Shown: piece by piece, positions 37,501 through 47,898 of the stretch | How positions within the stretch are numbered: the first letter of the stretch is position 1 | Layout of the letters: each line of letters starts with the position of its first letter | DNA from: Ashinkailepas kermadecensis | Taxonomy: Eukaryota; Arthropoda; Thecostraca; Neolepadidae | NCBI GenBank assembly: GCA_034440615.1 | Contig: JAOTOM010003829.1 | Location: forward strand, 121,001 to 185,000 | Direction: 5' to 3' | Length of the DNA: 64,000 nt | Position numbers and translations under genes: made by a program | Notes under the pieces: model-generated | Told to the model about the DNA's origin: nothing | Databases searched by the model: none | What the model saw: the letters and a program-made list of their open reading frames with translations, nothing else

Positions 37501-40500
37501 AACTGTACACGCTCAGAATGAAATGCGACTGTTTGGATCCAAACCATCAGCGTTTTGAACCCCGCTCATACGCACAATTATGCATACCATATCGGTGAAC
37601 GGCAAATGTTCAATCTTGCGCGGCCCAATGACAGCTGTGCACATTACTTTGCTGCCGAGTTTCCCATCATAGTCAGTGTGTGAAGTGGGGCTTTCCTGGA
37701 CTTCGTGGCAGCTAAACAGAAGATTACAATGATAAAAAGCAATGCATGACCTCGGGGAATGAGACAATGACATGGAGGCTATGCTTGCCGGCAGACAACA
37801 CACCCACCAGACTGGTGTTCAACACTGCTTCGCCGGCGTTGATTCTACGGAGTCAACCTGACCGGTTATTTGACATGCGTTTCCAAAGATTATAACAAAT
37901 CTGACCGCATCATGAAATGGCCAGGCAGCTTATTGCATATCCAACCTCCCGCACTCGAACCCACCATACAACAACGGAGCTCCGACCCAGCGACGGGATC
38001 ATAACACAGACATCAACGTGCCGCCAGTGCGCTGACACGGCCGCTCCGCCGCCGCGTCTGGGTCCCATCAGGCGCCGGTTGCCAGTTGGCCTTGTTGGCT
38101 GGGCACTAAATGCGAGCGCGCGTGCCGATCCGGAAGACTTCTTTTAAAAACAAGATACAAATACAGGCAAGCACTCGGCAAAGAGCTAACGGAAGAGGCC
38201 AGTGCATGAAGATAGGCAAGTTTACGGTATCCAGCGTTTATTTCAGTGAGGGTCATTCATTTCCCTCATATTACACACGACCGAATGTCTCTTTGTCTTG
38301 ATCTTTCTTCCTATATCCTTTGGCCACGGGTGATTGAGATGAGGCCCAGTCGAGCGAACCACATACATGGGCAATTTTTTTTCTCGAGCGTTTCCCGCCC
38401 CGGTCATACCGCAGCTTCATCTGCATCTATTGCAAGCACTTGGTTCATAAGCAAGAAATGGCATAGTAGCAATGGAGCAAACACCGGCAGGGTGTCGCTG
38501 AAAAATCTTAGTTGAGACTCCCAACCCTCGGGGTAGTAGGCGATGCGCATCGACTCGGATTACGAAACTCTCACCGATTACGTAACTCTCACGCGATACA
38601 TCCCAGACGAAATCAAACGACAGGCACGTTCTCGGGTCAAGTTATCGCACACACTGGTGGTTACATAAGGAGCGTGCTGGCTTCGTTAGCCGCACTGTGG
38701 GACATAATTATGGTTACATCACGGGATCTACTGATGGTTACATCACGCGACATACTGGTGGCTACTCACGGGATATACCGCCGGCTACATCATACAAGTA
38801 CTGGTCCACTGGTATATTGGAGGATGTGTTGCTGTTACATCACAGGGCATGCCGATCGTTACACCGGAAAACTCTTCTGAGAAAGCCATGGGACATACTC
38901 TCGGAATAATACGACACGATCAGATCACGTAGATGATGGGATGTTCTTGCGAAGGTTTTGTATCATACGGAACTCTCGGAGTTCTGGCTGCTTTCTAAAG
39001 CACCAACACCAAGATAAAATGGCCTAATTAATGCATAGTTTTGCTTTGAGGCATTCCGTGGCATTACTATGAAGCGAAGGTGATCACTTAAATCGATTAA
39101 ACTGGGATATGTCACAGCAATACCAAACCTCTCGCATTCAAGGATTCTGACAAAGTTTAATAATCATGGTAGCCGATAGGTTTGACCTAAGACAAGCTTG
39201 ATGTACTTCCCGTGGGCATCGTCACCACCAATGATGCTGGGGTCATGTTCTTGATACTGATATCGACTTGTGGCTAACGTGGCTAACCTCTCAGTTTAAC
39301 GTGGCTAACGTACACAGCTTGGGCATTACTGTACCTAGCTGAAGCTTGTTCGTACGTTACTTAAGTCGGATGATATTTTCCGGCTACACGAATTGCAAAA
39401 ACAAGACAAAAAGATTAAAAATTGGTCCAGTTTGTGTTATTCGCCCGCGCATATTCTCCGTGGATGGACGCAGCGTGGCATTTCGGGGGGGGATTCAGTC
39501 ATCGGGGGCACGGTTGCGAGAATTATATTATGTCGTGAAAGTTACACCCACCGAATGATTTGCACATGTACTTATACTCGATGTGCATAAAATAGGACCA
39601 CTTTGATGACGCGATAACGCCTTCAAAATGCTGGAAAAGAAATTAATTACCTTTTAATTGGCATTTTCAATGCAACATAATAATGGACAGTCACAAGGGG
39701 AAGGGTTATGACATCGTAATATTTCAGACAATGTGTCTATGTGACTGACTGACTGAATGAATGAATATGTGGAATGAAAACAATGCATCTAACACCCTCA
39801 TGTCCACCTCATTTTAAGCAGACCACACGGGTAGGTTATGCAGTCTCCTTCATCCCCATCGCGAGCACAACCATATGCTGCAACCATCAGTGTCAGCTTA
39901 CCACCCAAGAACATGCAACGTTCCCGCTGTTCCTTATTTGGGTGAGGTACGTGCGTTAGAAGTTCTATTGTATTTCATTAGAAACGACTTGTAGAGCTCA
40001 GCAATAAAATAGCTTACCCTATCATAAATATCAATGCAAGGTGTCATTATGGGCGCTGGACAAGCGAGGGCAATCGATGAGCTATGCTGGCTCCCATGTT
40101 GCAGGCACTGGATCAGGCATATATCGAGATGGGCAACGAAACTGCGCTCTCTTGACTGTCCCTGAAAACTGGTCTAATTCTGACGAAAAACGAAACGAAA
40201 ATGTTAGCAAGGTTTCAAAACTGTGACGGTCGGGTCTGCTCGATCAGATGAACTTTTGCCATATAAACACGGGAGTAGACTTCTTGGGGCTTCGGTCTCG
40301 CTCGCAATACAGGCCATGTAATTAACGTCGTGATACCGCTGTCTGTTTGTAGTTCCAGCTCAAACCTATTCAGATGACCTTGCATTTGAAAAACATTTAG
40401 AAAACCGCAAAGGGAAATATTTATGAAATTCCAAGCAGATGAAGCGCACAACCGCCGCTGCTTCTCTGTGTACAGCGCTCCCTGAATCCTCACCAATCGG

Positions 40501-41995
40501 GGAGGCAAAGGCACCACCCGCTCGATTGCTGGTGAACTCACCCGGCGTCTGAAGGCGGCAGGGAAGTTGCCTCGTTCTTCAGCAGGGTCGACATGTTTGA
40601 AATGTTGGGCAGAGCAAGCAGCGCTTCGCTGAAAATGATAAATCACCTCTGTACACCGATCCAACCACACGATACTAACGGGACATTGCAGTTGGACAAT
40701 CAGTTGAACATTCGAATCCTGGATGGGTTCAAATCCCACAACAGGCAGGATTGAGTTCATCTGTGAACAATCGGCATGAGAGGCTGGCAGCGCTATATGG
40801 CCTAGAAGTTCAGCGTGCCGCAAAAGAAACCAGGATTCTTGTTCTTCTACAGCATCAGTAACGAACACTAGCGCGCGACATTACGAAGAAAAACAATACA
40901 CAACACAATAACACGCTGTTTAAAAGGATATTCTTAGTTGCGAACAACGGTATTAGAGGAAGTGTTCTCAAGTCACAGAGCGTCACCATCCTCGGCTCGC
41001 GCCGAAGGGTCTTTGGAAAGCTCAAATTACCAACAGCGACCTAACCTTATCCCAGATATTTCGATACAGAGACCGTCTGTAACTCGTATCTACCTAGCTA
41101 TCTGTTGTCAGACTATCAACCGTGGCGGAACTTTCGACTAACCCCATGCTGCATGTGGTAATGTTTGAGCTTCAAGTGGTCGAAATGCTCATGCTACCGA
41201 TGGCAAGTGTCGACCAGGTGGTGAAGATGTTGACTGAGCTGATGTTTACGCGTGGTAATGTTAACTCAGCTTATGTTGAAGGTGTGCAACATTGAACTTA
41301 CGACACCATACATAACCTCACGCTCGACCCACACGATAGCGTGATGATGGTGACGATGGTGAAATGAGACGCACAACCTCCTGGGCTCAAGCCACAGGTC
41401 ACCGTCTGATGTTCGGGCAGGCAGGCACACCGACCTCGGCACGTGGTCGCCTTGACCGAGTTCCCAGATAGGCCACTGGTCAGCATGGACAGACACCGGC
41501 CGCACTGCCGTGGGAGCAGTGATCTCCCACAGGACATCGCAGAAGGCGGATAGGAATGCTCAGAGCCCCTGGTGTGGCTGCTGATGGCCACATTGACTGA
41601 TGTCTTTCAGCATGGAGCAGAAGTGCTGCTGACTATGTTATAGATAGTGCAGGTGTTCACTAATCTCATGTCGTATTTTGTGGTGATGCTGACTAACAAG
41701 TTGGCGGAAAGACTGACTGAGCGATGATTCGCGTGTGAGGTAATAATGGTATACGCCTCATGGTATATGCCGTGAGCTAATGATCTCAAGTTGCAAGTGG
41801 TGTGGAGATGTTGTTGTTATTGGGGTTTAGGGGCGCATCAACTGCGTAGGTTATACAGCGCCCATGTGTGGAGATGTTGACTGACCTCATGTTGTAGGTG
41901 GTGGACGAGATGTTGACCCCCAGCCCCGAGAGCGAGTCGTCGAAGTCCGCGGCGAGGCCTTGGTCGACGTCACCGGGCGGGTGCCAGTGAGGCAT
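25380..41995 (-). CDS. gem: CP2/LSF (gemini, TFCP2-like) transcription factor, nine coding exons, last exon missing
   Basis: Sequence-specific DNA-binding factor of the grainyhead/CP2 superfamily, expected to act in the nucleus as an oligomer. Exons run 41995-41886, 37250-37107, 33049-32905, 31339-31216, 30648-30560, 29289-29143, 27998-27702, 26350-26115 and 25572-25380, all with AG/GT borders. The phases close exactly and give 1485 nt (495 codons). An acidic N-terminal motif ([10 protein letters not shown]) lies at about residues 16-26, the CP2 DNA-binding domain at about 85-265 ([44 protein letters not shown]), a SAM domain at about 378-431 ([17 protein letters not shown]) and a C-terminal dimerization domain from 432 ([21 protein letters not shown]). 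The SAM domain places it in the LSF/CP2 branch, not grainyhead. Length fits the family (about 500 residues). The terminal exon of about 30 residues was not located below 25,374. The family and exon chain are near certain; the symbol is inferred by analogy with fly gemini. Confidence 0.93.
26115..26350 (-). CDS. gem: CP2 gene coding exon 8, SAM domain
   Basis: 78 codons plus two bases. After an AQAQVQ linker it encodes a SAM-like domain: [21 protein letters not shown], then [17 protein letters not shown] and [16 protein letters not shown] domains mediate oligomerization in this family. The acceptor GTGTGCAG lies 46 bp from a 76-bp tandem array that fills the end of intron 7; a second AG 18 nt inside is possible. 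The donor is AA|GTCAGT. Confidence 0.9.
26397..26998. repeat. 76-bp tandem array in CP2 intron 7
   Basis: Eight units of 'gtccagagttagatccagag'..., at 26461, 26537, 26613, 26675 (62 bp, deleted unit), 26751, 26827, 26903 and 26979. It lies within 50 bp of the exon 8 acceptor. Confidence 0.97.
27702..27998 (-). CDS. gem: CP2 gene coding exon 7
   Basis: 99 codons, phase 0 at both ends. It starts with [15 protein letters not shown], the end of the DNA-binding domain, continues with [13 protein letters not shown], then a low-complexity Pro/Ser/Ala linker ([10 protein letters not shown]). The donor is GAG|GTGTGT. The frame stays open for 11 more codons past the donor (to a stop at about 27666), so an intron-retained form would lack the SAM domain. 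Confidence 0.9.
29143..29289 (-). CDS. gem: CP2 gene coding exon 6
   Basis: 49 codons, phase 0 at both ends. It holds the most conserved CP2 motif, [18 protein letters not shown], and ends with [10 protein letters not shown]. The Gln and Lys of the QVK segment correspond to residues needed for DNA binding in human LSF (recalled as Q234/K236). The donor is AAG|GTATGT. The last 29 bp of the exon recur exactly 33 bp further into the intron (29111-29139). Confidence 0.95.
29295..29690. repeat. Degenerate 'cagacggacacagacgttcagac' repeats in CP2 intron 5
   Basis: Irregular period of about 25-35 bp and many substitutions; non-coding. Confidence 0.7.
29691..30540. other. Remainder of CP2 intron 5
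   Basis: The open frame 29792-30298 (+) has no recognisable domain; no feature is supported. Confidence 0.5.
30560..30648 (-). CDS. gem: CP2 gene coding exon 5
   Basis: Two bases plus 29 codons ([12 protein letters not shown] through [15 protein letters not shown]), collinear with the human LSF segment DTRANPTQLN...FLWDP. The donor is AAG|GTGAGA. The acceptor (TGTTCCAG) lies only 20 nt from the end of a hAT-like element at 30669-30931, so the branch-point region of intron 4 is probably transposon-derived. Confidence 0.92.
30669..30931. mobile_element. hAT-like MITE in intron 4 of the CP2 gene
   Basis: 263 bp with ends CAGGAGCGGATCCAG and, inverted, CACTGGCGGATCAAG. The flanks GACGCGAT (30661-30668) and GACGCGGT (30932-30939) are an 8-bp duplication with one mismatch. 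It resembles the 8.9-10.75 kb family and contains a G12 run and 'catggcccatg' repeats. It sits 20 nt upstream of the exon 5 acceptor. Confidence 0.82.
31216..31339 (-). CDS. gem: CP2 gene coding exon 4
   Basis: 41 codons plus one base. It encodes the core CP2 segment [18 protein letters not shown] and [15 protein letters not shown]. The acceptor is CGCCGCCAG and the donor TACG|GTACTG. A second GT lies 6 bp downstream (CTG|GTGACA), but only the chosen site joins in frame to exon 5 to give the family pattern [11 protein letters not shown]. Confidence 0.93.
31345..32900. other. CP2 intron 3
   Basis: No supported feature inside; short frames only. Confidence 0.6.
32905..33049 (-). CDS. gem: CP2 gene coding exon 3, start of DNA-binding domain
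   Basis: One base plus 48 codons. It carries [10 protein letters not shown] and [16 protein letters not shown], the hallmark of the CP2 domain start. Several donors are possible; CAA|GTTAGT at 32904-32899 keeps phase 0 and the same residue count to exon 4 as human LSF, so it is preferred. The TSCSDAIFQ segment before the donor is not conserved. A truncated SINE lies about 100 bp upstream in intron 2. Confidence 0.92.
33156..33250 (-). mobile_element. 5'-truncated copy of the same SINE
   Basis: 95 bp matching the body and tail of the SINE at 35409-35571 but lacking the tRNA-like head. It is flanked by a 14-bp duplication GTATGTGGGGACAG (33142-33155 and 33251-33264). Confidence 0.85.
33414..34275. 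repeat. 86-bp satellite, about ten units, in CP2 intron 2
   Basis: Highly similar GC-rich units ('cctacccgccgaccggtggc' core) at an exact 86-bp spacing. Units come in two main variants (ggccggcttgg / ggctggcctgg). Because 86 is not a multiple of three, stacked 84-codon frames appear; they are not genes. Confidence 0.97.
34276..35392. other. Part of CP2 intron 2 without features
   Basis: AT-rich sequence at 34480-34900, nothing identified. Confidence 0.5.
35409..35571 (-). mobile_element. Full-length tRNA-derived SINE
   Basis: 163 bp with a 16-bp target duplication TCTGAGGAAATATTTG (35393-35408 and 35572-35587). On the minus strand it starts GGGGACGAGTGGTCTAGGGG, with an A-box-like TGGTCTAGGGG, then a B-box-like GGTTTCGAGTCTC about 45 nt later. 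A non-tRNA body follows and the 3' end is an (AACC)n-type tail. It lies in intron 2 of the CP2 gene. Confidence 0.88.
35600..35815. repeat. 22-bp minisatellite
   Basis: 'ttggtggagaggtactggtg' + 'gg' units, e.g. 35731 and 35753, about nine to ten imperfect copies. Confidence 0.9.
36200..37095. repeat. Degenerate 'accctgaccaccaggraacg' repeats up to CP2 exon 2
   Basis: Imperfect 35-50-bp units ending directly at the exon 2 donor region; one unit hosts the SINE at 36851. Confidence 0.75.
36851..36905 (-). mobile_element. Short SINE 3'-end fragment, second family
   Basis: 55 bp with GATGCGCCCTAAAACTG and an AACCAACCA tail on the minus strand. It is flanked by the 11-bp duplication AGCCTTGATCT (36840-36850 and 36906-36916). 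Confidence 0.8.
37107..37250 (-). CDS. gem: CP2 gene coding exon 2
   Basis: One base, 47 codons and two bases. It encodes a poorly conserved Ser/Thr/Ala-rich linker ([14 protein letters not shown] through [10 protein letters not shown]) between the N-terminal motif and the DNA-binding domain. The acceptor is CCCAG at 37251-37255 and the donor AG|GTGAGG. Membership rests on exact phase agreement with both neighbours: AG+T gives Ser and AG+G gives Arg before FQYVL. Confidence 0.82.
37256..41620. other. Most of CP2 intron 1
   Basis: Degenerate 'ggttacatcacgggatat' repeats at about 38645-38860; a copy of a dispersed repeat at 40205-40310 shared with 44600-44700 ('aaggtttcaaaa', 'tagacttgctcgggcttt'-like). 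No gene seen. Confidence 0.5.
41130..41885. repeat. Degenerate repeats resembling the exon 1/intron 1 junction
   Basis: Units such as 'gatgttgactgacctcatgt', 'gatctcaagttgcaagtggt' and 'ctaatctcatgtcgtatttt' echo the exon 1 end and donor. Hosts the SINE fragment at 41814. Confidence 0.55.
41814..41865 (-). mobile_element. Short SINE 3'-end fragment, second family
   Basis: 52 bp containing GATGCGCCCCTAAACCCC and an ATAACAA tail on the minus strand. It is flanked by a 14-bp duplication GTGTGGAGATGTTG (41800-41813 and 41866-41879). It ends about 20 bp past the exon 1 donor of the CP2 gene. Confidence 0.8.
41886..41995 (-). CDS. gem: CP2 gene coding exon 1 (start Met)
   Basis: The exon opens at 42003 after an AG acceptor (42004-42005), so a few bases of 5' UTR precede the Met at 41995 and at least one non-coding exon lies upstream. 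It encodes 36 codons plus two bases. The stretch [16 protein letters not shown] matches the conserved N-terminal motif of LSF proteins, and TTYNM-S continues the family pattern across the junction. The donor is AG|GTCAGT. This Met is chosen because the match to the family N-terminus starts about here and the preceding codons cross the acceptor. Confidence 0.9.
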
Positions 41996-42009
41996 CTTGT
42001 CACCTGCAG

Positions 42010-45000
42010 CATGATCACCCACTAGTGAGACGCATAGCAGAGCAAATGTGTAGCAACTGTAGCTGGCGCTGCCTACCTGTTGCAGCTGCTTCATTCGAAA
42101 AAAAAACAACGCTGAATGTTGTGTACAGACCTGTTAGATGATCAGTCCAGTCAGGCAACACCCCCCCCCTTCTCTACCCTCATCCGCGGAAGATCTCAGC
42201 TCTAGAGTGATGCTGCATGACTTCGACGTGCATGAGCCAGAAAAGCGGGTGCACTCCTTCTGGTCTGACGAACAGAAAGGGACTCCCTGGGTTTCAATTT
42301 CAAGCAAGTTTTTCCATGTCCTGTGTGCGAAACTACTTCATCGTCTCTAATCTTGTTTGACGAATGTTTTGGATTGAAAATTCTGGAATTAGTTATTTTA
42401 CTGATGTTGTTGACTAGATCCTGAGCACTCTATGCTCAGGATGTGCATGTTCGCGGTTCCAATTGAATGCTTACTGCTGTGGCGATGAATGGACGTTGTG
42501 TACAAAATGTACACAACCTCGCAAGATTTCCAAATCCTAGCATTGTCGGAGCGGGATGGGCGTCACTCTGACCTCCCGTCGCTCACCTTTGCTCGAAGCC
42601 AGACAGAGAGGCGGTAAACGGCGGCATGATGTAGCTCCATTCTTGGAACTTGCACAGTTACTTGGTGCATTTTTGTCTATCTCTTATTTCACGTTCCAGG
42701 TCAGGTCAAACCGGTCAATGCCGGGGTGCAGTTGATCACCCGGTCTTCGCCGTAGTTTTCGGTCTCCGGTCGGGAAACAAATGAGATATCGTCCTTCAGT
42801 GTCTGTGATATGCTAACTGATGACTTATTCTAACACACTGACACGTGCAAAGGTTCCAGATTGGGTCAACGTCAAGTACCTCGAAAAAAATGTGATGAAA
42901 CGTCGAAACTGATCATCTTCGAAACAAGTTATGCTCAAGAAAAGGTAATGAGTGCTACGAAAGCGAGCCCAAATGCCCTCACGCGTTTTTCAAGAATTTT
43001 GAGGGAAAGTTATTCCTTCCTTCGAAGTGTTGGAAACATTCATTCATTTGTCACCCAAAATTTCCAACTCATGTTTGGGGTCTTAACCACATCAGAAACG
43101 AAATCATCGTGCAAACGTATCCCGGTTTGGCCACTTTACTTCGCAATATTCCATCACAATACTGCGATACGTGTATTATCTGGACTTTTCAGGTTCTATC
43201 CCGGTCACCCGGCCTCATATCAGCTTGAAACTTGCAACACTATCAGAAGATATAATTCGCCCTTGCATGTATATTCAGGATTTTCAAAAACATTAGTCAC
43301 AAAGTTATGCACAAAAATACTTTCAGCTTAAGCCTCCGTCTGACCTAGTCACCGCACCTGAAGTCACTTTATATGTGCATTGTATTTGGGTCGTTTATAT
43401 TTACACTCATGCTTCGCATTTCACTACATACTGTGCGGCTTGTTCATGGAAAAAAAAAGTTTAATGCATACCTTGAAAACGCACTGAGACGAGGCCGTGG
43501 CCTGGCTGACATGGTCTAGCTCCGGAATTGCAAAACACTAGAACTTAATTCTTGACCCAATGTGTGCTCTTTAATTATCGGAAAGAATGTCATGTTTCAA
43601 AGCGATATATTGAACGGGCTAACAATTTCCTCAGACAAAAGAAACTTGAGGGGATTTGGGGTGGGGGTGGGGGGAATAAATTGAAGCCTCGGCACTGCGA
43701 TGGTTAGTTAGAAATAATGTGGGTATTGGCGACAATGGCTATGGAAGTAATGGTTATGTACGGAAATACCGCTAAACAGGCAGAGGGGTTTTGGAAAGAA
43801 TGATTATTAAAGACACCAACGAACTTACACTCTCGGGATATCAGGCATCAGACATCACCATGTAAACTACCTACCTCTGCATTCATTGGGAAGGAAGAGG
43901 AGTTTGTGGAGTATCTTATAGCTCATTAGCTTGTTAATCGGATATCACAGTGATCTATATACGGAAGCTTAAAACAAACAGAAAAATGCATGCCGCTGTT
44001 GGTGACAAAGCAGAAAACCACCAGTATAAGGTGCCATTAGAGGCGCTGAACGATTGTCATCAGGGCGAGACACGGGCTAAGGCACAGGTCACCAGCTGTA
44101 GGCACAGGTCGTATATTACCCCGAGACAGGACACGTGCGGACCAACCGCAACCGCACTCCCTTGGCGGTTCGAACAGACATTGCGTCCCGGTTTCACGGA
44201 AGTGCAGCAGTCTTAGAATGAAGTAAAACCCATCTCGATGATTTGGCACAGTGTACTCAAATCTGCTATATCAGTCTTCCCAGTCAGCCGCATTTAACCG
44301 CTCAGCGCAGCACCCGACATCGGAATGACAGCAGTCACGCGGTTTCCCTGCCTAGGAGCACGCAAGTCGTGTGGCATTACAAAACCAAATCACGTGACCG
44401 GCAGCTGGTTGGCAGGCCTTCAGTCGATGTCGGCTGCATCGGCTCCGTTTAAGCTCCACCAAGATATCTTGTTTAAACAAAAAAAGCGAGTATTTTGAAG
44501 ACAATATTGCAATGAAACTGCTAAAAATCACAGTTAAAAGGCCAGGTCCAGTCTTGAGTGAAGGAAATAGGACCTAAAACGGCGCAACAAAAAGCTTCTA
44601 AGGTTTCAAAAGTGTCATGGTCAGACCGGGTCGTTCATATAAGCTAGAGTACACGAAAATAGACTTGCTCGGGCTTTGCCCTCGTTCGTAAGCATGATGG
44701 TAAACTATTTTTCATTGGGAAGTTGAGATGAAATCATTTCAGCGCACCCCTTCCCCTACAAATATCCCTGGAAATGCTCTGAACTATCCTACTCAGGAGA
44801 ATAGTCGCATGAAATAAATACACCGGAGTATTGCACAGCGACAACAAAAATGGATTCAAACGTGAATGGAACTTGACGTGTACAATGATCATCATTTAAT
44901 TTGTATGCAATATTTTGCATTATCATACTGCTAGTGAGCCAGAAGATACCGATATTATTCGTTATCATCCCGATATTCTGTCACAATCTTCCTAGTTGAA

Positions 45001-45560
45001 GCCGGGGCTTTTGCAACTCCACAAAAGGAAACAAGATACGTAAACTGTTACCAAGCCGAAGCCAAGATCTTCAGGGCCAGCTTGAAGAAGTAAGCTGAAT
45101 TCAGATCCATGTCACCCTGTGCTATCATGCAAGTTCGTTTGCAAGGACGGGCAACACCAAATCACACCCGCATAAGTGAGGCTTACATCACACTGCAAAT
45201 CTGACACCGGGGAAGCCGCAAGGTTATGTTTGGTTTGCTGAGACACCTGACTATGTACGATCTTCTCTGTTGGTCACCGTACCACGAGACCGAGCATGCT
45301 CCTGACGGTCGGACAAGGGACAGATGCTACATTGTTTATACGACCGGTCAACTCCAAGCCTGGACTTACATCACTATTTAAATGTACCCGGCCAGTTTCA
45401 ACAAAGGGGACATGCGCAGCAGGAGTTTGAGTGCACGTGTCTGCATTGCGTTTGGCGTTCTCCGCCGGCGCCACAGTGAAGGGCGTCTAACGGACGGCCA
45501 CGGTCACGAGCAGCCGCCACGTCAGCAGACGCCCTCCAAGCCTAGGGCGTGCTCTCGCCT
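42010..45560. other. Upstream of the mapped CP2 exon 1
   Basis: Should contain the CP2 promoter and 5' UTR exon(s); none can be placed. A 10-bp-stem hairpin lies at 42418-42442 (ATCCTGAGCA/TGCTCAGGAT). Confidence 0.4.
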
Positions 45561-45735
45561 ACCAGCCCGTGGCCAGGGTTGTCTCGAGATCAGTGGCAGG
45601 TGGGGCGAGCCAAACTGAGCGAGCTTGAGTCTGAGAACACGTGGCCTGGTCAGGGTTGTCTCGAGATCAGTGGCATGTGTGGGCGAACCTTACTGAGCGA
45701 GCTCCGGTCTCAGGAGAACACGTGACCAGGGTTGT
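45561..45735. repeat. Two tandem units of about 78 bp
   Basis: 'agggttgtctcgagatcagt' recurs at 45574 and 45652, then both continue to 'actgagcgagct'. Confidence 0.85.
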
Positions 45736-45744
45736 TTGGAGGGA

Positions 45745-46178
45745 GATGTATCATAACCTCCACAGTTCATGACCTCCACAGTTCATAACCTCCACAAATT
45801 AAATATACTCGAAGCGCTCGTAACCTCCACAGGTCATAACCTCCACAGCTCACAACCTCCACAACTACGAAGCGCTCATAACCTCCACAGCTCACAACCT
45901 CCACAAGTCCGCAGCGTTCATAACCTCCACAGGTCATAACCTCCACAACTCCAAGCGGTCGTAACCTCCACAGCTCGTAACCTCCACAACTGCGAAGCGC
46001 TCATAACCTCCACAGCTCACAACCTCCACAAGTCCGCAGCGTTCATAACCTCCACAACTGCGAAGCGTTCATAACCTCCACAGCTCGCAACCTCCACAGA
46101 TTCAAGAACTTCATTATTTTCTAGAAGCATCACTTCAGATAGCTATCGATAGGTAGCAGCACGGTCTAGGTATTACAA
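45745..46178. repeat. CCTCCAC-type array, left inverted copy
   Basis: About 20 'cataacctccacarct' units plus an 80-bp single-copy tail (46098-46178, 'gcatcacttcagatagctat'). It is the reverse complement of 56425-56705. Confidence 0.92.
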
Positions 46179-46255
46179 TCATGAGATTGAATGCTGAACC
46201 ATAGGTAACAATATTTGTCGCCAGATGGCAGGATGATACTATTGAATAGAGCTCG

Positions 46256-46425
46256 GAAGCCCGCGCATCGACGCGTGGGAAAGCATTGCGTGGCGCAGTG
46301 GCACATGATCGTATATCATTTGCACGTTTTTCGCCCGCAATGTATCGACGCGTGGGAAAATAATTCGACACGCAGTGGCGGATGATCGCATAACCTTTAC
46401 ATGCTATCCGGCCGCAATATGATGC
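46256..46425. repeat. Two diverged tandem units of 77 bp
   Basis: 'atcgacgcgtgggaaa' at 46267 and 46344; both continue to 'cgcagtggc..atgatcg'. Confidence 0.8.
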
Positions 46426-46443
46426 CTTTTCGTGTCCTCGTCA

Positions 46444-46639
46444 CCATAGGCGTAGGAACGTCTAAAAAAAGTGGGTGGGTCAGGATCAACAGCAGTGACG
46501 CACCCAGGAATTTCGCAAAATACCATGGTTGAGCACTTTTGGATAGATAACCCGATAATTTTAACAGTGAACACACAACTTTTACCGCTAAGATGGGGAC
46601 CGCTAAAGGAGTGGGGTAGGCCCCTGGGCGCGCCTATGG
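46444..46639. mobile_element. Candidate MITE with CCATAGGCG termini
   Basis: About 196 bp starting CCATAGGCGTAGGAAC and ending GGGCGCGCCTATGG, so at least 9 bp of terminal inverted repeat. No clear target duplication is seen, which keeps the call tentative. Confidence 0.5.
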
Positions 46640-47898
46640 CCTACAACAACATGCGATACTGAAAAATAACTATCATCACAGCAAAAGTACTTTCAAATTC
46701 ACACTTCTCGCTGGACTTGGAACTCTTTTCACGACTGATGGATTCTTTTGTAATAATAGGCTTATCTCCCTGGTGCGAGTGAAAGCATTAATATTACTGT
46801 TGAAACAAAATTTCTTCAACTTCTGCTATGTGCGTGTGTGTAGGGGTGGGTGCAAGCTGATTACAGCCTCACTAATGGCTAAATTGTGTGCCCTAGTTTC
46901 TATGATATAGTACTAAACGTCTTTAAGATGTCACCCGTTGTTCACCGATGTTGATGAGGAGAAAGAATAGAACGCCTGTGCAAATTACCCCGTAAACGAA
47001 AATTTCGAAATGGCGGAAAGAAGCGGGGGGTCAGTGTGAGTTCACCGATCGATACTTTAGCACAATTCAGATTGTTCTTCATTGAGTTGAGTTCTTCCGC
47101 TTAGACATTCTTCGCACCTTCATATTTTCATGGCAAGTTACTAGAATGTGAAGGTGAGAAAGGGTCTGATTTTGTTTAGATTGCCAGATATAGCCATACT
47201 TATACCTATTATTCGCCCACAGATGCTTCCCAGGCAGCGTTCACCTTACGATTTTGCACTGGCTGCTAGCAAGAACGAAGCTTACTTGCTGGTCCATGGC
47301 AAAATAATTATCATGATTGTTGCTGGAGAGGATGAGAAAAGGAAAAACGGCCATCGCTAGTTGAAGATGCTTTGATCCGGTGTGTGGGAGACCAAGATTG
47401 GCAAGCGGACAGGATGGGAAAAACGCAATAAATAATAGTACATGATATTGTGTTCGTCCTCAGGGCCTAACTCCAACACATTGGTGATCAGTCACCTGAA
47501 ACATTTATGTAGTACACATCGTGCACTTTAGAATATCCGCCACTTAAAACGAAATGCTGCAACTGCATCATGTGGCACCCGCCTGAAACGGAATGAAAGC
47601 CTTATTTTGGGGGACCAACAAATCAGTGCAAAATAGCTGACAGAGAGAACACACGGCACCTCATAAAGTCATAACGTGTTCAGACTTAAGAGCCGCAAGG
47701 GCCAATCCTGAATTCAATTCGATGACTAGCTCTCTTCTTCCCACGTTTTTTGGTGGCTAAGACATCCGGATAACCGCTTAGCTTTCACGCACCTCATCCC
47801 TGATTAAATATCAACGCTTCCAGATTGGCTACCGAACTGAATCTCTAGTTAGGTGTTCTTTTTAACCTTTCCGATTTTTATCTTCGGGTGTGTTTTAA

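Noticed and set aside
41298..41591. Cys/His-rich minus frame
   Set aside because: No regular zinc-finger spacing, and it lies in degenerate intronic repeats.
26115..41995. Grainyhead instead of CP2/LSF identity
   Set aside because: Grainyhead proteins lack the SAM domain found in exon 8, and the N-terminal DFD-SLSG motif is LSF-type.
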